A stretch of DNA of 64,000 bases from Lachnospiraceae bacterium (GTDB taxonomy: Bacteria; Bacillota; Clostridia; Lachnospirales; Lachnospiraceae). Of the stretch, positions 7,363 to 17,418 are shown one piece after another. Made by a program: the position numbers and the translations under genes. The DNA lies in contig QXWO01000021.1 of NCBI GenBank assembly GCA_009911035.1, positions 1 to 64,000 on the forward strand. Reading direction: 5' to 3'. The notes beneath the pieces were generated by a model, which saw only the letters and a program-made list of their open reading frames with translations, had not been told where the DNA came from and did not search any database. Numbering within the stretch: position 1 is the stretch's first letter; each line of letters opens with the position of its first letter.

Positions 7363-8379
7363 TTACAGAACCGTTTCCGTCCATGCATCCACCTTTTCAT
7401 GATAAAGGAATAATTCCGCAGGAATTTTAGTGGTTTCAGGCGGGAGGGGCGTCTGTATGACACAGCCTTTGAGGGGAAGGTGGTGGCTTCCGGTTTCTTT
7501 ATCCGGCCTTAAGCGCATTAACAGAAAGTAGGAACTGCCACAGTGGGTTTCGGGGCGCGACTTTAAGAATTCCTTGGAATAAAATGTCAGAATAAAATCT
7601 TTACTGCATTCGTATTCTATGCCCACATAACACATGCCTTCAGGGCAGTTCTGCTCAAGTGCTTTATAACTGTGTTCCCTTGCCTGCGCTAACTGTTCCT
7701 GAGAAAATCTTTCCGCCAGCTTTGGATCGCTCAATTGTTTTTCTGTATCTTTCCACACATCTATCAGCGTGACATTATTAATATGACACCATATCTCATC
7801 CCCATGGGTATCCTTAAAGGAAAAAGAGCGTCTTTTTCCCACCTGCAAAGTTATGGTCTTTTCCAGTATATGTTTGATGGGAGTGGGCCTGTGGGTTATG
7901 GTGATGGGCATTTCCGGGGAATACACGGGCAGTCTTTTCATGTCGGCAATGGTTAAAGTTGTCAGTTGCAGGCAGTCCCATTCCTCGTTTTCCAGCCAGT
8001 CAGGAACCTGCCAGCCAGCGCTCATCATATCAAAAAATAGCTGGACAGTACCATAATCCCCTGTAGAATATTTTAAGGGATTGCCTGTAGCGCCCTGTAC
8101 CTGCATCTTTTCCACACCCAGACAGAGCTCGCTGCAATGTAAATAAAAACAGCTATTTTCGTCGTCTTCCTTTTGGATACTTCTCTGAGTGCGGCTTCTG
8201 CTTTTGGCTTTGTGCCTGTTTTCCGGTTCTGTGTATGGTTCGATAATATACAGCTTTGCATCTTCGGATAAAGTCATGCCGACAATGTGATGCTTTCTGT
8301 TATCCCTTTCTGTAGTTTTCCCGATTACAAGGATATCCTGCCATTTTTCATGAAAACCTTCTAAAGTTGAAAAATTCAT
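7363..8379 (-). CDS. Conserved-looking protein of unknown function
   Basis: The 338-residue soluble protein has no signal peptide or membrane segment and no motif I can assign. Codon use and AGGAGTG upstream of the ATG at 8379 support it as a real gene. It is rich in aromatic residues and has a central basic stretch (HKAKSRSRTQRS, about 56-67) and scattered cysteines. It is transcribed divergently from the biotin operon and convergently with the flavin reductase. Confidence 0.6.
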   Translation of the reverse strand: MNFSTLEGFHEKWQDILVIGKTTERDNRKHHIVGMTLSEDAKLYIIEPYTEPENRHKAKSRSRTQRSIQKEDDENSCFYLHCSELCLGVEKMQVQGATGNPLKYSTGDYGTVQLFFDMMSAGWQVPDWLENEEWDCLQLTTLTIADMKRLPVYSPEMPITITHRPTPIKHILEKTITLQVGKRRSFSFKDTHGDEIWCHINNVTLIDVWKDTEKQLSDPKLAERFSQEQLAQAREHSYKALEQNCPEGMCYVGIEYECSKDFILTFYSKEFLKSRPETHCGSSYFLLMRLRPDKETGSHHLPLKGCVIQTPLPPETTKIPAELFLYHEKVDAWTETVL

Positions 8380-8486
8380 AATTATATCACTCCTACAATA
8401 AAAAGCATGTTTGAAAATGCGTTATGTCTTACAGGCCAATTATATCACATGGATGCGGATAGTTCTATGAAATACATTTTGCAGTG

Positions 8487-8560
8487 AACAAACGCTGCCA
8501 TACTTTGCGAAGCAGCTTTATTGTAACAAACGCTGTCACGCTTCGCGAGCCAGCTTATTG
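8487..8560 (+). repeat. REP-like palindromic repeat, two tandem units
   Basis: Units at 8487-8523 and 8525-8560 both run AACAAACGCTG, a hairpin core (TACTTTGCGAA or CACGCTTCGCGAG), then CAGCTT(T)ATTG. Orientation is opposite to the triple at 1055. The block lies between the divergent unknown gene and the biotin operator. The rest of the gap 8380-8695 is the operator and leader of bioY. Confidence 0.85.
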
Positions 8561-8570
8561 TCATAAATGA

Positions 8571-8602
8571 ATGTAAACCAAATTGATGATATTGGTTGAC
8601 AT
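8571..8602 (+). promoter_or_regulatory. BirA-type biotin operator overlapping a promoter
   Basis: ATGTAAACCA (8571-8580) and TGGTTGACAT (8593-8602) form an inverted repeat matching at 9 of 10 positions across a 12-base spacer. This fits the biotin repressor site TTGTAAACC-N-GGTTTACAA. The right arm contains a TTGACA -35 element (8596-8601), so bound BirA would block RNA polymerase. A -10 match (near 8619-8624) is weak. Confidence 0.8.
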
Positions 8603-8695
8603 TTATCTGTTTTTTTGTTACTTTAGTTTACAGATGGATTTATATGCCGGCAAAAATAAACAAAAACAAAAGAATGAAGAAATGGAGACGAATGG

Positions 8696-9253
8696 ATGAA
8701 GCGGAAGTTTTCAATGAGAGACATGACTTTATGTGCACTGTTTACGGCACTGACAGCAGTAGGGGCGTTTATAAGGATACCGGTTCCGGTAGTTCCTTTT
8801 ACTTTGCAATTTCTATTTACCATGCTGGCAGGGCTTCTGTTAGGAGGGAAGCTGGGGGCGGTAAGCGTGGCGCTATATGCTTTTCTGGGGCTCGTGGGAC
8901 TCCCCATTTTTGCAGAAGGAGGCGGATTCTGGTATATTTTAAAGCCAAGCTTCGGCTATATCATCGGTTTTATTGTAGCAAGTTATGTGACCGGAAAAAT
9001 GACGGAAAAGCTGGACGGACTGACCTTTGGAAAAATACTGGCTGCAAATTTTACAGGTCTTGCAATTGTCTATGGAGCCGGAATGGTGTATTATTATGTC
9101 ATATGTAATTTTGTGATAAATTCACCTATCGGGTTGTGGCCTTTGTTTCTTTACTGCTTTTTACTGGCGGTTCCGGGGGACATCTGCCTGTGCTTTGTGG
9201 CAGCAGTTCTTACCAGGCGGCTGAAACCAGTGCTTGCCAATATGCAGGGATAG
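8696..9253 (+). CDS. bioY: BioY, biotin ECF transporter substrate-binding subunit
   Basis: The 185-residue membrane protein has six hydrophobic segments and BioY hallmarks: RIPVPVVPFTLQFLFTMLAG (about 27-46), SVALYAFLGLVGLPIF, and SFGYIIGFIVASYVTG. BioY captures biotin and works with an energy-coupling factor module (EcfA, EcfA', EcfT) encoded elsewhere. It heads the biotin cluster below the BirA operator, so uptake and synthesis would be induced together when biotin is scarce. Its start and that of bioB are 35 bases apart from stop to start. Confidence 0.92.
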   Translation: MKRKFSMRDMTLCALFTALTAVGAFIRIPVPVVPFTLQFLFTMLAGLLLGGKLGAVSVALYAFLGLVGLPIFAEGGGFWYILKPSFGYIIGFIVASYVTGKMTEKLDGLTFGKILAANFTGLAIVYGAGMVYYYVICNFVINSPIGLWPLFLYCFLLAVPGDICLCFVAAVLTRRLKPVLANMQG

Positions 9254-9287
9254 GGACATAGAAAGACATAGGAGGTCTGGGAATAAA

Positions 9288-10262
9288 ATGAGTTTTGTAT
9301 CCGAAATGAAGGAAAAAGTTTTAAAAGGTGGGCTGGTTGGACGGCAGGAAGCACTGCGGCTGGCGGAGGAACCCCTTTTGGAACTGCAGGAAGCGGCGGA
9401 CGAGATACGGAAATCGATGTGTGGGAATGGATTTGACATCTGCACGATTGTCAATGGAAAGTGCGGCAGATGTTCGGAGGACTGTAAATACTGTGCCCAG
9501 AGCGCTCATTACCATACGGCGTGTACAGAAAGCTATCCGCTGTTATCCACAGAAGAACTGGTGGAAGGGGCGAAACATAATGAGAGACAGGGAGTTCTGC
9601 GCTATTCCATTGTGACTTCAGGAAGACGGCTTTCTGATGCGGAAGTGGACCAGGTATGTGAGAGCATACGCAGGATTAAAGAGGAAACTTCCATAGAGGT
9701 ATGCGTTTCTTTCGGGCTTCTTGAAGAAGAGCATTTCCGCAGGATTAAAGCAGCAGGGGCTTCAAGGGTGCACTGCAATCTGGAATCTTCGGCCCGTTAT
9801 TTTCCTTATATATGCACCACCCACACCTACGAAGAAAAAATCAGGACGCTGGAAGCGGCGAAAGCGGCGGGACTGTCTGTTTGTTCCGGCGGAATTCTGG
9901 GACTGGGGGAAACCATGGAGGACCGCATCGACATGGTTCTGACAGCCAGAGAACTGGGGGTGAAGTCCATTCCGGTGAATCTTTTGAATCCCATTCCGGG
10001 AACTCCTTATGAAAATAGGCAGCCTCTTACCAATGAGGAAGCCTGCAGAAGTGTGGCGGTGTTCCGTTTTCTGATTCCCGATGCTTCTGTCAGACTGGCA
10101 GGAGGCCGCGGGCTGGTGGGAGATAAGGGAGAAGCCTGCTTTAAAAGCGGGGCAAACGCAGCGATTTCAGGGGACATGCTGACTACTGCGGGCATTACTG
10201 TGGAGACGGACATGGCATTAATTCATCAATTAGGATTTGAGGCGAAACTTTGTAATGAGTAA
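9288..10262 (+). CDS. bioB: Biotin synthase, radical SAM
   Basis: The 324-residue enzyme inserts sulfur into dethiobiotin. The radical SAM cluster motif is Cys62-x3-Cys66-x2-Cys69 (CSEDCKYC), followed by AQSAHYHT as in biotin synthases. Residues binding the auxiliary 2Fe-2S cluster (Cys in EVCVSFG, HCNLESS) and LNPIPGTP near 230 are present. ATG 9288 was chosen because AGGAGG lies 12 bases upstream. It overlaps bioD by 8 bases. Length is close to the usual 320-340 residues. Confidence 0.95.
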   Translation: MSFVSEMKEKVLKGGLVGRQEALRLAEEPLLELQEAADEIRKSMCGNGFDICTIVNGKCGRCSEDCKYCAQSAHYHTACTESYPLLSTEELVEGAKHNERQGVLRYSIVTSGRRLSDAEVDQVCESIRRIKEETSIEVCVSFGLLEEEHFRRIKAAGASRVHCNLESSARYFPYICTTHTYEEKIRTLEAAKAAGLSVCSGGILGLGETMEDRIDMVLTARELGVKSIPVNLLNPIPGTPYENRQPLTNEEACRSVAVFRFLIPDASVRLAGGRGLVGDKGEACFKSGANAAISGDMLTTAGITVETDMALIHQLGFEAKLCNE

Positions 10263-10941
10263 AAAAATATTTATTACCGGAACGGGAACGGATGTAGGAA
10301 AAACCTTTGTTACAGGTCTGATTGTTAGAAAATTAAAAGAAAACGGGATAAATGCGGCTTATTATAAGGCGGCAATGAGCGGTAACGTGCGCACAGCCCA
10401 GGGAGAACTGATTCCCGGGGATGCCCTTTATGTGAAAAATGTTTCGGGGATTTCCCAGCCCCTTGGGGAGATGTGCCCTTACATATATGAGACGGCGGTT
10501 TCTCCCCATCTTGCTTCAAGAATAGAAGGAAATCCTGTCGCCATGGAAGAGGTGAAAAAGGGGTTTGAAAAGGTATGTCAGAAATATGACTTTGTGACTA
10601 TGGAAGGAAGCGGGGGGATTTTGTGTCCCATTTGTTTTGACCAGAAGGAAATATGGCTTGAGGATGTGATAAAGGAGCTGGGCCTTTCCAGCCTGATTGT
10701 GGCGGATGCAGGACTGGGCACCATAAACAGTGTAGTTCTGACCGCTGAATATATGCGCGCCAGAAATCTTCCTGTGAAGGGGATTATTTTCAATCATTTT
10801 CATCCCGGTGACAGAATGGAGGAAGATAACCTGCGGATGTGCGAATACAGGACAAATCTGCCTGTGCTTGCCTGTGTAGAGGAGGAAAGCGGGGAACTAG
10901 CCATGGACATAGGCCGTCTGGTTTCATTATATGAAGCGTAA
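10255..10941 (+). CDS. bioD: Dethiobiotin synthetase
   Basis: The 228-residue enzyme carboxylates and closes diaminopelargonate to dethiobiotin using ATP. The P-loop GTGTDVGKT covers residues 9-17, and MEGSGGILCPI near residue 117 matches the second conserved loop. It overlaps the end of bioB (ATG 10255 precedes the bioB stop at 10260-10262), indicating coupled translation. Confidence 0.93.
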   Translation: MSKKIFITGTGTDVGKTFVTGLIVRKLKENGINAAYYKAAMSGNVRTAQGELIPGDALYVKNVSGISQPLGEMCPYIYETAVSPHLASRIEGNPVAMEEVKKGFEKVCQKYDFVTMEGSGGILCPICFDQKEIWLEDVIKELGLSSLIVADAGLGTINSVVLTAEYMRARNLPVKGIIFNHFHPGDRMEEDNLRMCEYRTNLPVLACVEEESGELAMDIGRLVSLYEA

Positions 10942-11047
10942 AAAAGTACAGGCAGATGCGGAACTTTATATTAAGAGAAAATGTAAATAGAATATCGAAA
11001 GGGGAAGTGAACACTGCTTAAGATATTCTAAGTTTTACAAAATAATA

Positions 11048-11125
11048 GCGCCGGAGCGTCACAAATATAAATCACCGGGCCCAATCTGCATTGGGCCTGC
11101 GTGTCTGCGTAAAAAACGCTCCGAC
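11048..11125 (+). promoter_or_regulatory. Nested inverted repeat between bioD and bioA
   Basis: GCGCCGGAGCG (near 11048) pairs with CGCTCCGAC (11117-11125), and inside it lies a near-perfect palindrome GGGCCCAAT-CTGC-ATTGGGCC (11077-11097). The structure ends one base before the bioA ribosome binding site at 11126. It could be a processing site or a translation-modulating leader for bioA; no known riboswitch class was recognised. Confidence 0.45.
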
Positions 11126-11138
11126 AAGGAGGAATGAC

Positions 11139-12335
11139 ATGATCTGGTATCCATATCAGCAAATGAAAACTATGAAACAGCCCTATAAGATTATAGACGC
11201 GGAGGGTGTCTGGCTGCAGACGCCGGAGAGGAAGATGATTGATTCCGTCTCTTCCTGGTGGAGTGTGATCCATGGGTATAAACATCCTGTGCTGAACGAG
11301 GCAGTCAAATCTCAAGTGGACAATTTTTCACATGTAATGCTGGGAGGACTGACGCATGAGCCAGTGCAGAAGCTTTCAGATAAACTGCAGGATTTTTTGC
11401 CGGGAGATTTGAATTACAGCTTTTTTTCGGATTCGGGAAGCGTTGCGGTGGAGGTTGCCCTTAAAATGGCGCTGCAATATTATGTAAACCGCGGGGAGAT
11501 GGAGAGAATCAAAGTGCTTTCCCTTACCCATGCTTATCATGGGGATACCTTTAAGACTATGGAAGTGGGGGATGATGAGGATTATCATTTTATCCTGGAG
11601 GCTTATGGGGAGAAAAAGGATGTAATACATGTTCCTACGGAAATTCCGGCGCTGGAGGAGGCTTTTGAGAAATACCACAGGGAATTGAACTGCTTTATTG
11701 TAGAGCCTTTACTGCAGGGGGCAGGCGGGATGCGGATGTATGACATTTCTTTCCTTGCCCGTGCAAGACAGCTTTGTGACCAGTACGGAGTCCTTCTAAT
11801 TTTTGACGAAGTTGCCACAGGATTCGGGCGGACAGGGAACCGGTTCGTGGCGGATTTGGTGCAGCCTGACATTCTCGTGCTGGGCAAGGCGCTGACAGGA
11901 GGGTATATTGGCCATGCGGTTACGGTGGCGAACCAGAAAGTCTATGAGGGATTCTATGGAGATGACCCCGAAAAGGCACTGATGCACGGCCCTACCTTTA
12001 TGGGAAATGCGCTGGCATGCAGTGTGGCTCTTAAATCCATTGAACTGTTTGAACAGGAAGATTATATGTCGAAGATTCAACGGATCGAAGAAATCACAAG
12101 ACGCGAAATGGAAGGGTTTGCGGACTCCAGGATAAGGGAAGTGCGGATAATGGGCGGATGCGTCTGCGTGGAGGTGAAGGATTCCGGCATACTGAAAGGA
12201 TTCCAGCAATTTGCCTATGAGCGCGGCGTTTTCAGCCGTCCTTTCCTGAACTGTATGTATGCCATGGTTCCTTATATTATATCGGAGGAAGAACTGGTGA
12301 AAGTTCTTGATACCATGAAAGCATGGTTTTTATAA
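11139..12335 (+). CDS. bioA: Adenosylmethionine-8-amino-7-oxononanoate aminotransferase
   Basis: The 398-residue PLP enzyme makes 7,8-diaminopelargonate from KAPA. The internal aldimine lysine is Lys250 (ILVLGKALTGG), the PLP-ring aspartate is Asp223 (IFDEVATGFGRTG), and SSWWSVIHGYKHP (38-50) is the BioA substrate-loop signature that separates it from other class III aminotransferases. AAGGAGG ends 6 bases before the ATG. It follows bioD after a 197-base structured gap. No bioF, bioH or bioW is in the window, so the early steps must be elsewhere or replaced by precursor uptake. Confidence 0.93.
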   Translation: MIWYPYQQMKTMKQPYKIIDAEGVWLQTPERKMIDSVSSWWSVIHGYKHPVLNEAVKSQVDNFSHVMLGGLTHEPVQKLSDKLQDFLPGDLNYSFFSDSGSVAVEVALKMALQYYVNRGEMERIKVLSLTHAYHGDTFKTMEVGDDEDYHFILEAYGEKKDVIHVPTEIPALEEAFEKYHRELNCFIVEPLLQGAGGMRMYDISFLARARQLCDQYGVLLIFDEVATGFGRTGNRFVADLVQPDILVLGKALTGGYIGHAVTVANQKVYEGFYGDDPEKALMHGPTFMGNALACSVALKSIELFEQEDYMSKIQRIEEITRREMEGFADSRIREVRIMGGCVCVEVKDSGILKGFQQFAYERGVFSRPFLNCMYAMVPYIISEEELVKVLDTMKAWFL

Positions 12336-12352
12336 TCAAATATAGATAAAGC

Positions 12353-12397
12353 AATAGCAGAGCCATATTATGTAAGAATAGTGGTTCTGCTATTTTT
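12353..12397 (+). terminator. Rho-independent terminator after bioA
   Basis: AATAGCAGAGCCA (12353-12365) pairs with TGGTTCTGCTATT (12382-12394) with one mismatch, and a T run follows. It would end the biotin operon transcript. Confidence 0.8.
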
Positions 12398-12514
12398 ACA
12401 GGACAATCGGTGGGAGGTTTTCTGCTTTTTCACCGCACATGAACATTGACAGCAGTCTATCAGGGACGTGCCGTCTTCCGACTGGCTTCCGTATCTTACT
12501 AAGTGATGTTGTAA

Positions 12515-12672
12515 GTGAACAGTAGCAATGCCACAGCTACTGTTCACACAGAACTGCGCATTTACTGCGCTGGTCGTAAGAAAATGATTCGAGAGTGCAA
12601 AAATCCCATTGCCAAAGGCAATTTTCGATGGATTTTTGCATGTTACTGGTCACGGAGTGAACAGTAACATGC
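12515..12672. mobile_element. MITE-like inverted-repeat element, copy 2
   Basis: The 12536-12668 core matches copy 1 (5341-5468) almost base for base. It opens GCTACTGTTCAC (12536-12547) and closes GTGAACAGTAAC (12657-12668). An additional inverted end, GTGAACAGTAGC (12515-12526), lies just outside, as if a second partial copy abutted it. GCATGTTACTG and CAGTAACATGC form an 11-bp inverted repeat at the right end. The 13-bp flanking direct repeat of copy 1 is not present here. Confidence 0.7.
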
Positions 12673-12731
12673 CTCATGAAACGACCCTGGATTGAAAACG
12701 GAATAAGGTTTACCTTTTTATCTAATTTGTT

Positions 12732-12875
12732 ATGCGGCTTCAAAAGTATATGATTTTAACGCCGGATAAAGAATCAGCAGCTCATAAAGAGATGTATGAA
12801 AGATATGTTGATTTAAAAGCAATACTTACTGCGTACGGTGTTAATGTAGCAGAGCTTGACAGGGTAAAAGCATAA
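12732..12875 (+). CDS. Small ORF of 47 residues
   Basis: ATG 12732 starts a 47-codon frame that ends immediately before a strong terminator. The product is amphipathic and helix-rich, with MYERYVDLKAILTAYGVNV followed by AELDRVKA. The terminator downstream supports transcription of this stretch, but no clear ribosome binding site precedes it. It may be a true small protein or the surviving tail of a larger gene interrupted by the adjacent MITE-like element. Confidence 0.4.
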   Translation: MRLQKYMILTPDKESAAHKEMYERYVDLKAILTAYGVNVAELDRVKA

Positions 12876-12898
12876 AAATAAATATTATAATATGGTCG

Positions 12899-12946
12899 AA
12901 GAGTGTAAATTTTATTGAGTTTTCCAATAAGATTTACACTCTTTTT
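12899..12946 (+). terminator. Strong Rho-independent terminator
   Basis: AAGAGTGTAAAT (12899-12910) pairs perfectly with ATTTACACTCTT, extended by TTTATTG/CAATAAG, and a T run follows. The symmetry would allow function in both directions. Confidence 0.85.
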
Positions 12947-13054
12947 ACGGCAGAGCATTCATGCTCTTAGTCTCCCATGAATTGTGATGTACATCTTAAG
13001 GAAAGCAATTTTCAAACATGTTCCAGGAAACTCTGATAAGACAATTTCTGACAG

Positions 13055-13083
13055 TTGAAAAAGAACATAAGTTCTGATAAAAT
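13055..13083 (+). promoter_or_regulatory. SOS promoter with LexA box
   Basis: TTGAAA (13055-13060) and TAAAAT (13078-13083) are separated by exactly 17 bases. Between them lies GAAC-ATAA-GTTC (13063-13074), a perfect match to the gram-positive LexA/DinR half-sites. Repressor binding there would occlude the promoter until DNA damage. Confidence 0.85.
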
Positions 13084-13121
13084 ATATCTGTAAGAAAGAA
13101 ATTTTAAATGAGGCATCGGAT

Positions 13122-14651
13122 ATGTTACAGAAAAATCGTGTTTATGTTGCTATAGATTTGAAATCATTTTACGCTTCTGTGGAATGTGCGGAGCGGGGAC
13201 TGGATCCGCTGACTACAAATCTTGTGGTGGCTGACGCTGCCCGTACAGAAAAGACTATCTGTCTGGCAGTGTCACCGTCCCTGCGGGCCTGGGGCATACC
13301 GGGACGGGCAAGGCTGTTTGAAGTGGTCCAGAAAGTCAGGGAAATAAATGCCAGACGCCGTTTAAGTGCGCCGGGGCATGTTTTTGAAGGCTCATCTTAT
13401 GATGACGCACAGTTGAAAGATTCTCCCGGCCTTTCCCTTTCTTATGTTACTGCTCCGCCCAGGATGGCCCTTTATATGGAATACAGCACAAAAATTTATA
13501 ATATTTATCTGAAATATATTGCCCCTGAGGATATCCACGTTTATTCCATTGATGAAGTGTTTATGGATGTTACGGATTATCTGCATACTTACAGGCTTGA
13601 TGCCCGGGGACTGGCGAAGAAGATAATGCAGGAGGTTTTACAGGATACGGGAATCACAGCTACCGCCGGGATTGGTGATAATCTTTATCTGTGTAAGGTT
13701 GCGCTGGATATTATGGCGAAGCATGTTGCACCGGACGAGGATGGAGTGCGGATTGGGGAACTGGATGAAATGGCTTACCGGAGAATGCTCTGGACCCACC
13801 GTCCCCTTACGGACTTCTGGCGTGTTGGCAGAGGCTATGCCAGAAAGCTGGAAGAAAACGGGATTTTTACAATGGGAGACGTGGCAAGGTGCTCTCTGGG
13901 CAGGCCGGAGGATTTTTATAATGAAGAACTGCTTTACAGACTGTTCGGTATCAATGCGGAACTTCTGATAGACCATGCCTGGGGCTGGGAACCCTGTACC
14001 ATAAAGGAAGTGAAAGCATACAGGCCAGAAAACAGCAGTTTAGGTTCCGGGCAGGTGCTCCAGTGCCCTTACAGCTTTGAAAAGGGAAAACTGATTGTGC
14101 GGGAAATGGCAGATTTACTGGCACTGGATTTGGTTGACAAAGGGCTTGTGGCTGACCAGGTTGTGCTGACCATTGGCTACGATATTGAAAATCTGACGAA
14201 TCCCGAAATCAAGAGGAAGTACAAGGGGCCTGTCACCACAGACCATTACGGGCGCAGGGTTCCTAAACATGCCCATGGCACAAGGAATCTGAATCAATAT
14301 ACTTCTTCCACCAAACTGATTCTGGATGCTGTTACAAAGCTTTATGAGGAAATCACAGACAAAAACCTGCTGGTCAGGAGAGTCAACGTTACGGTAAACC
14401 ATGTGATTGAAGAGAAAATGGCGGTAAAGGAAGAGGTTTTTGAACAGCTTGATCTGTTTACGGATTATGAAGCGCGGCAGAAAGAGAAGGAGGAGGAACA
14501 TGCAGAATCAGAGCGTGAGCGCAGACTGCAGATGGCAATGCTGGATATTAAGAAAAAGTATGGAAAAAATGCCATTCTTAAAGGCATGAACCTTGAAGAA
14601 GGGGCAATGACAATGGAGCGGAACAGGCAGATTGGCGGCCATAGGGCGTAA
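13122..14651 (+). CDS. Y-family DNA polymerase, UmuC/UvrX-like
   Basis: The 509-residue protein is an error-prone translesion polymerase. Catalytic acids are Asp12 (AIDLKSFYASVE) and Asp144-Glu145 (YSIDEVFMDVT), with Tyr17 at the steric-gate region. A helix-hairpin-helix (about 245-275) and little-finger domain follow, and the tail (450-509) is highly charged with a helical MAMLDIKKKYGKNAILKG. It is longer than typical DinB (about 350-420) and fits the UmuC/UvrX branch common in Clostridia. A LexA box controls it, supporting a role in SOS mutagenesis. YolD-like genes, frequent partners, occur at 17419 and 63149. Confidence 0.92.
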   Translation: MLQKNRVYVAIDLKSFYASVECAERGLDPLTTNLVVADAARTEKTICLAVSPSLRAWGIPGRARLFEVVQKVREINARRRLSAPGHVFEGSSYDDAQLKDSPGLSLSYVTAPPRMALYMEYSTKIYNIYLKYIAPEDIHVYSIDEVFMDVTDYLHTYRLDARGLAKKIMQEVLQDTGITATAGIGDNLYLCKVALDIMAKHVAPDEDGVRIGELDEMAYRRMLWTHRPLTDFWRVGRGYARKLEENGIFTMGDVARCSLGRPEDFYNEELLYRLFGINAELLIDHAWGWEPCTIKEVKAYRPENSSLGSGQVLQCPYSFEKGKLIVREMADLLALDLVDKGLVADQVVLTIGYDIENLTNPEIKRKYKGPVTTDHYGRRVPKHAHGTRNLNQYTSSTKLILDAVTKLYEEITDKNLLVRRVNVTVNHVIEEKMAVKEEVFEQLDLFTDYEARQKEKEEEHAESERERRLQMAMLDIKKKYGKNAILKGMNLEEGAMTMERNRQIGGHRA

Positions 14652-14757
14652 TAAGGTATGGCAGTAATGACATTGGTTCAGCCTTATGCTGTTCCGCATT
14701 TATTATTCTCGGAAAATGTTTCACACAGTCTATAGCATGGTTGTAGGGGCTGTGTTT

Positions 14758-15525
<768 letters not shown>

Positions 15526-15800
15526 GATAATTATTATGCAGATGCAGATTTACACAGTATTTTTCCAGTCTATCATTCTGTATTGTCAATGACTTAATCA
15601 TACGGTCAGCCAGGCCGTTCCCTCCAATTAATCTCACATCTATTGCCGGATAACATAGTAGCATGGCAGATGGTGCTGGCAGACCATCCTTAACAACCCC
15701 AAAATTCGTGGTTGCACATTCTGCGGCGAGATGACCTCCTGCTGAAAATCCCATTAATGCATAGTTTTTGTCAACCTTGGTCAGATAGTGCCAGGCATGG
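15526..15800 (-). pseudogene. Alpha/beta hydrolase (esterase) fragment
   Basis: The minus strand encodes the middle of an esterase: YLTKVDKNYALMGFSAGGHL with the nucleophile elbow GFSAGGH, then LLCYPAIDVRLIGG and the segment NDRLEKYCVNLHLHNNYPP. It passes without a stop into the GH1 remnant at about 15525, and its N-terminus is cut at about 15800, where a plus-strand fragment begins. Both ends are therefore recombination scars. Similar esterases often sit beside glycosidases. Confidence 0.75.
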
Positions 15801-15821
15801 ATTTTTCATCATAGTTCCTTT

Positions 15822-17230
15822 ATGTCTACTGGTTCTGACGGTGTATTTTACCATTATGCCTTGGAACGTTTGGCCTGTAGTTGTGCAAAACTGGATCCTA
15901 AAAGACAAGGACGTGTGATGTGTGAAGCCTTTGGCGCCTATGGATGGGTGGAAGGCTTAAAGATGATGAAATGGATTACAGATCACATGATTAGTGATTA
16001 GTCATGGTGTAAACTGCATTGTGCCTTATGCTTTTAATCCCTCTCAATTTCCTGATTTTAACTGTCCGCCCCATTTTTATGCACATGGCAATAAATCCTC
16101 AATATCTTTACTTTCACAATTTTGTTAAGTATGCCGACCGGCTTTGCCATCTCTTCAATGGTGGAATCCAAAAGTGTGAAATTGGTGTTTTGTACCATGC
16201 TTTTGCCGAATGGAGTGGGGAAACAATGTTGATCCAGTCCATCTGCCGTGTTCTTGAAGAGAACCAGATAGACTGCAATATTATTAGTGAAGACTATCTT
16301 TTGGACTGTACTTTTAGTAATCATGAATATATTATTAATCAGTGTGCTCACAGCGTATTAATTGTGCCCGGATGTACCCACCTTCCCTCAAATATAATAG
16401 ATATAATAGAAAAACTGATAAATCTGAGCACAATTTGTAATTTGTATTTTATTGACCAGGTACCGGAAGAATATCCTGAAACAGCAGATATCATCAGAAT
16501 GTCACAGTTACCAGCGCTGTTGCGAAACTATAAAATACTTAAAACACAGGAATATGTTCCACATTTAAATACATTTCACTATATCCATGATGATGGGGAA
16601 CTTATTATGCTGATGAATACACATGGATTCAAGCCTGTAGACACTTCAGTAATTGTCGATCCTCACGACTGGTGCATTTACGATGCTTACAACAACTGTC
16701 AGTATCATTTGCCGGGAAATCTTGACAGCGATGGTTTTAAATTTCATTTACATTTAGATTCATATGAATCTATGATTCTGGTAGAAGGGAAGAGCACAAA
16801 CAAATTACCTTCTTACGGAGAAAAAGTGATATCCATAGCCAATAATTTGAATATTTCTCTAAAGGATTATAAATCTTCTGATTTTACGCTGATAAATGAT
16901 ACCTCAATCGGAAACCTTGCAAAAAAATATCCTGATTTTAGCGGAAGCGTTCAATATTCTTTCACAGTTTGTCTGGATCAAACAGATTTATTTTTACTTC
17001 TTGAGGGTAATGAGATTATTGATGTAAACGTTAATAATATTGCATGCGGTACACGTATTTCTCCGAAGTACATATTTGATATTTCACATGCGCTGCACAA
17101 AGGGGAAAATAATTTTATTATTACCGTAGTTAACAATTTAGCCAGGGCTATCCGTGATCCGTTTTCTGAATATCTTCCAAATGAACCTTTTGGACTATTA
17201 AATGATATTGTTCTGATGAAGAAACTGTAA
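15822..17230 (+). pseudogene. Large glycoside hydrolase, C-terminal part, frameshifted
   Basis: The 15822-16001 piece encodes FYHYALERLACSCAKLDPKR and MCEAFGAYGWVEGLKMMKW, resembling the catalytic half of large rhamnosidase/GH2-like hydrolases. The reading frame then shifts near 15995 (continuing GVNCIVPYAFNPSQFPDF), and shifts again near 16092 where an extra A interrupts HGNNPQYLYFHN. From there it is open to 17230 (about 380 residues including a C-terminal beta-sandwich region). The N-terminus is missing. Base composition is clearly more AT-rich than the neighbouring genes. The exact GH family is uncertain. Confidence 0.7.
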
Positions 17231-17418
17231 ATATAGTATTTTTTAATTTTTAAAGTTAATTAGGGGACTTGGATAAAATACTTGTTTTGATGAGCAGGAA
17301 ACCCATGGAAATACAGCGGCATTAGGGGAAAGGATTTGTGGGGAGGCTATAGCTTGATTGGTGTGTTTACAAGTGATATACTGAATATAGATTTTATTTT
17401 GGCAGTGAGGAAGAACAA

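Noticed and set aside
8596-9108. 170-residue plus-strand frame at the biotin operon start
   Set aside because: It reads bioY in the wrong frame and starts within the promoter; the BioY frame has the membrane pattern and family motifs.
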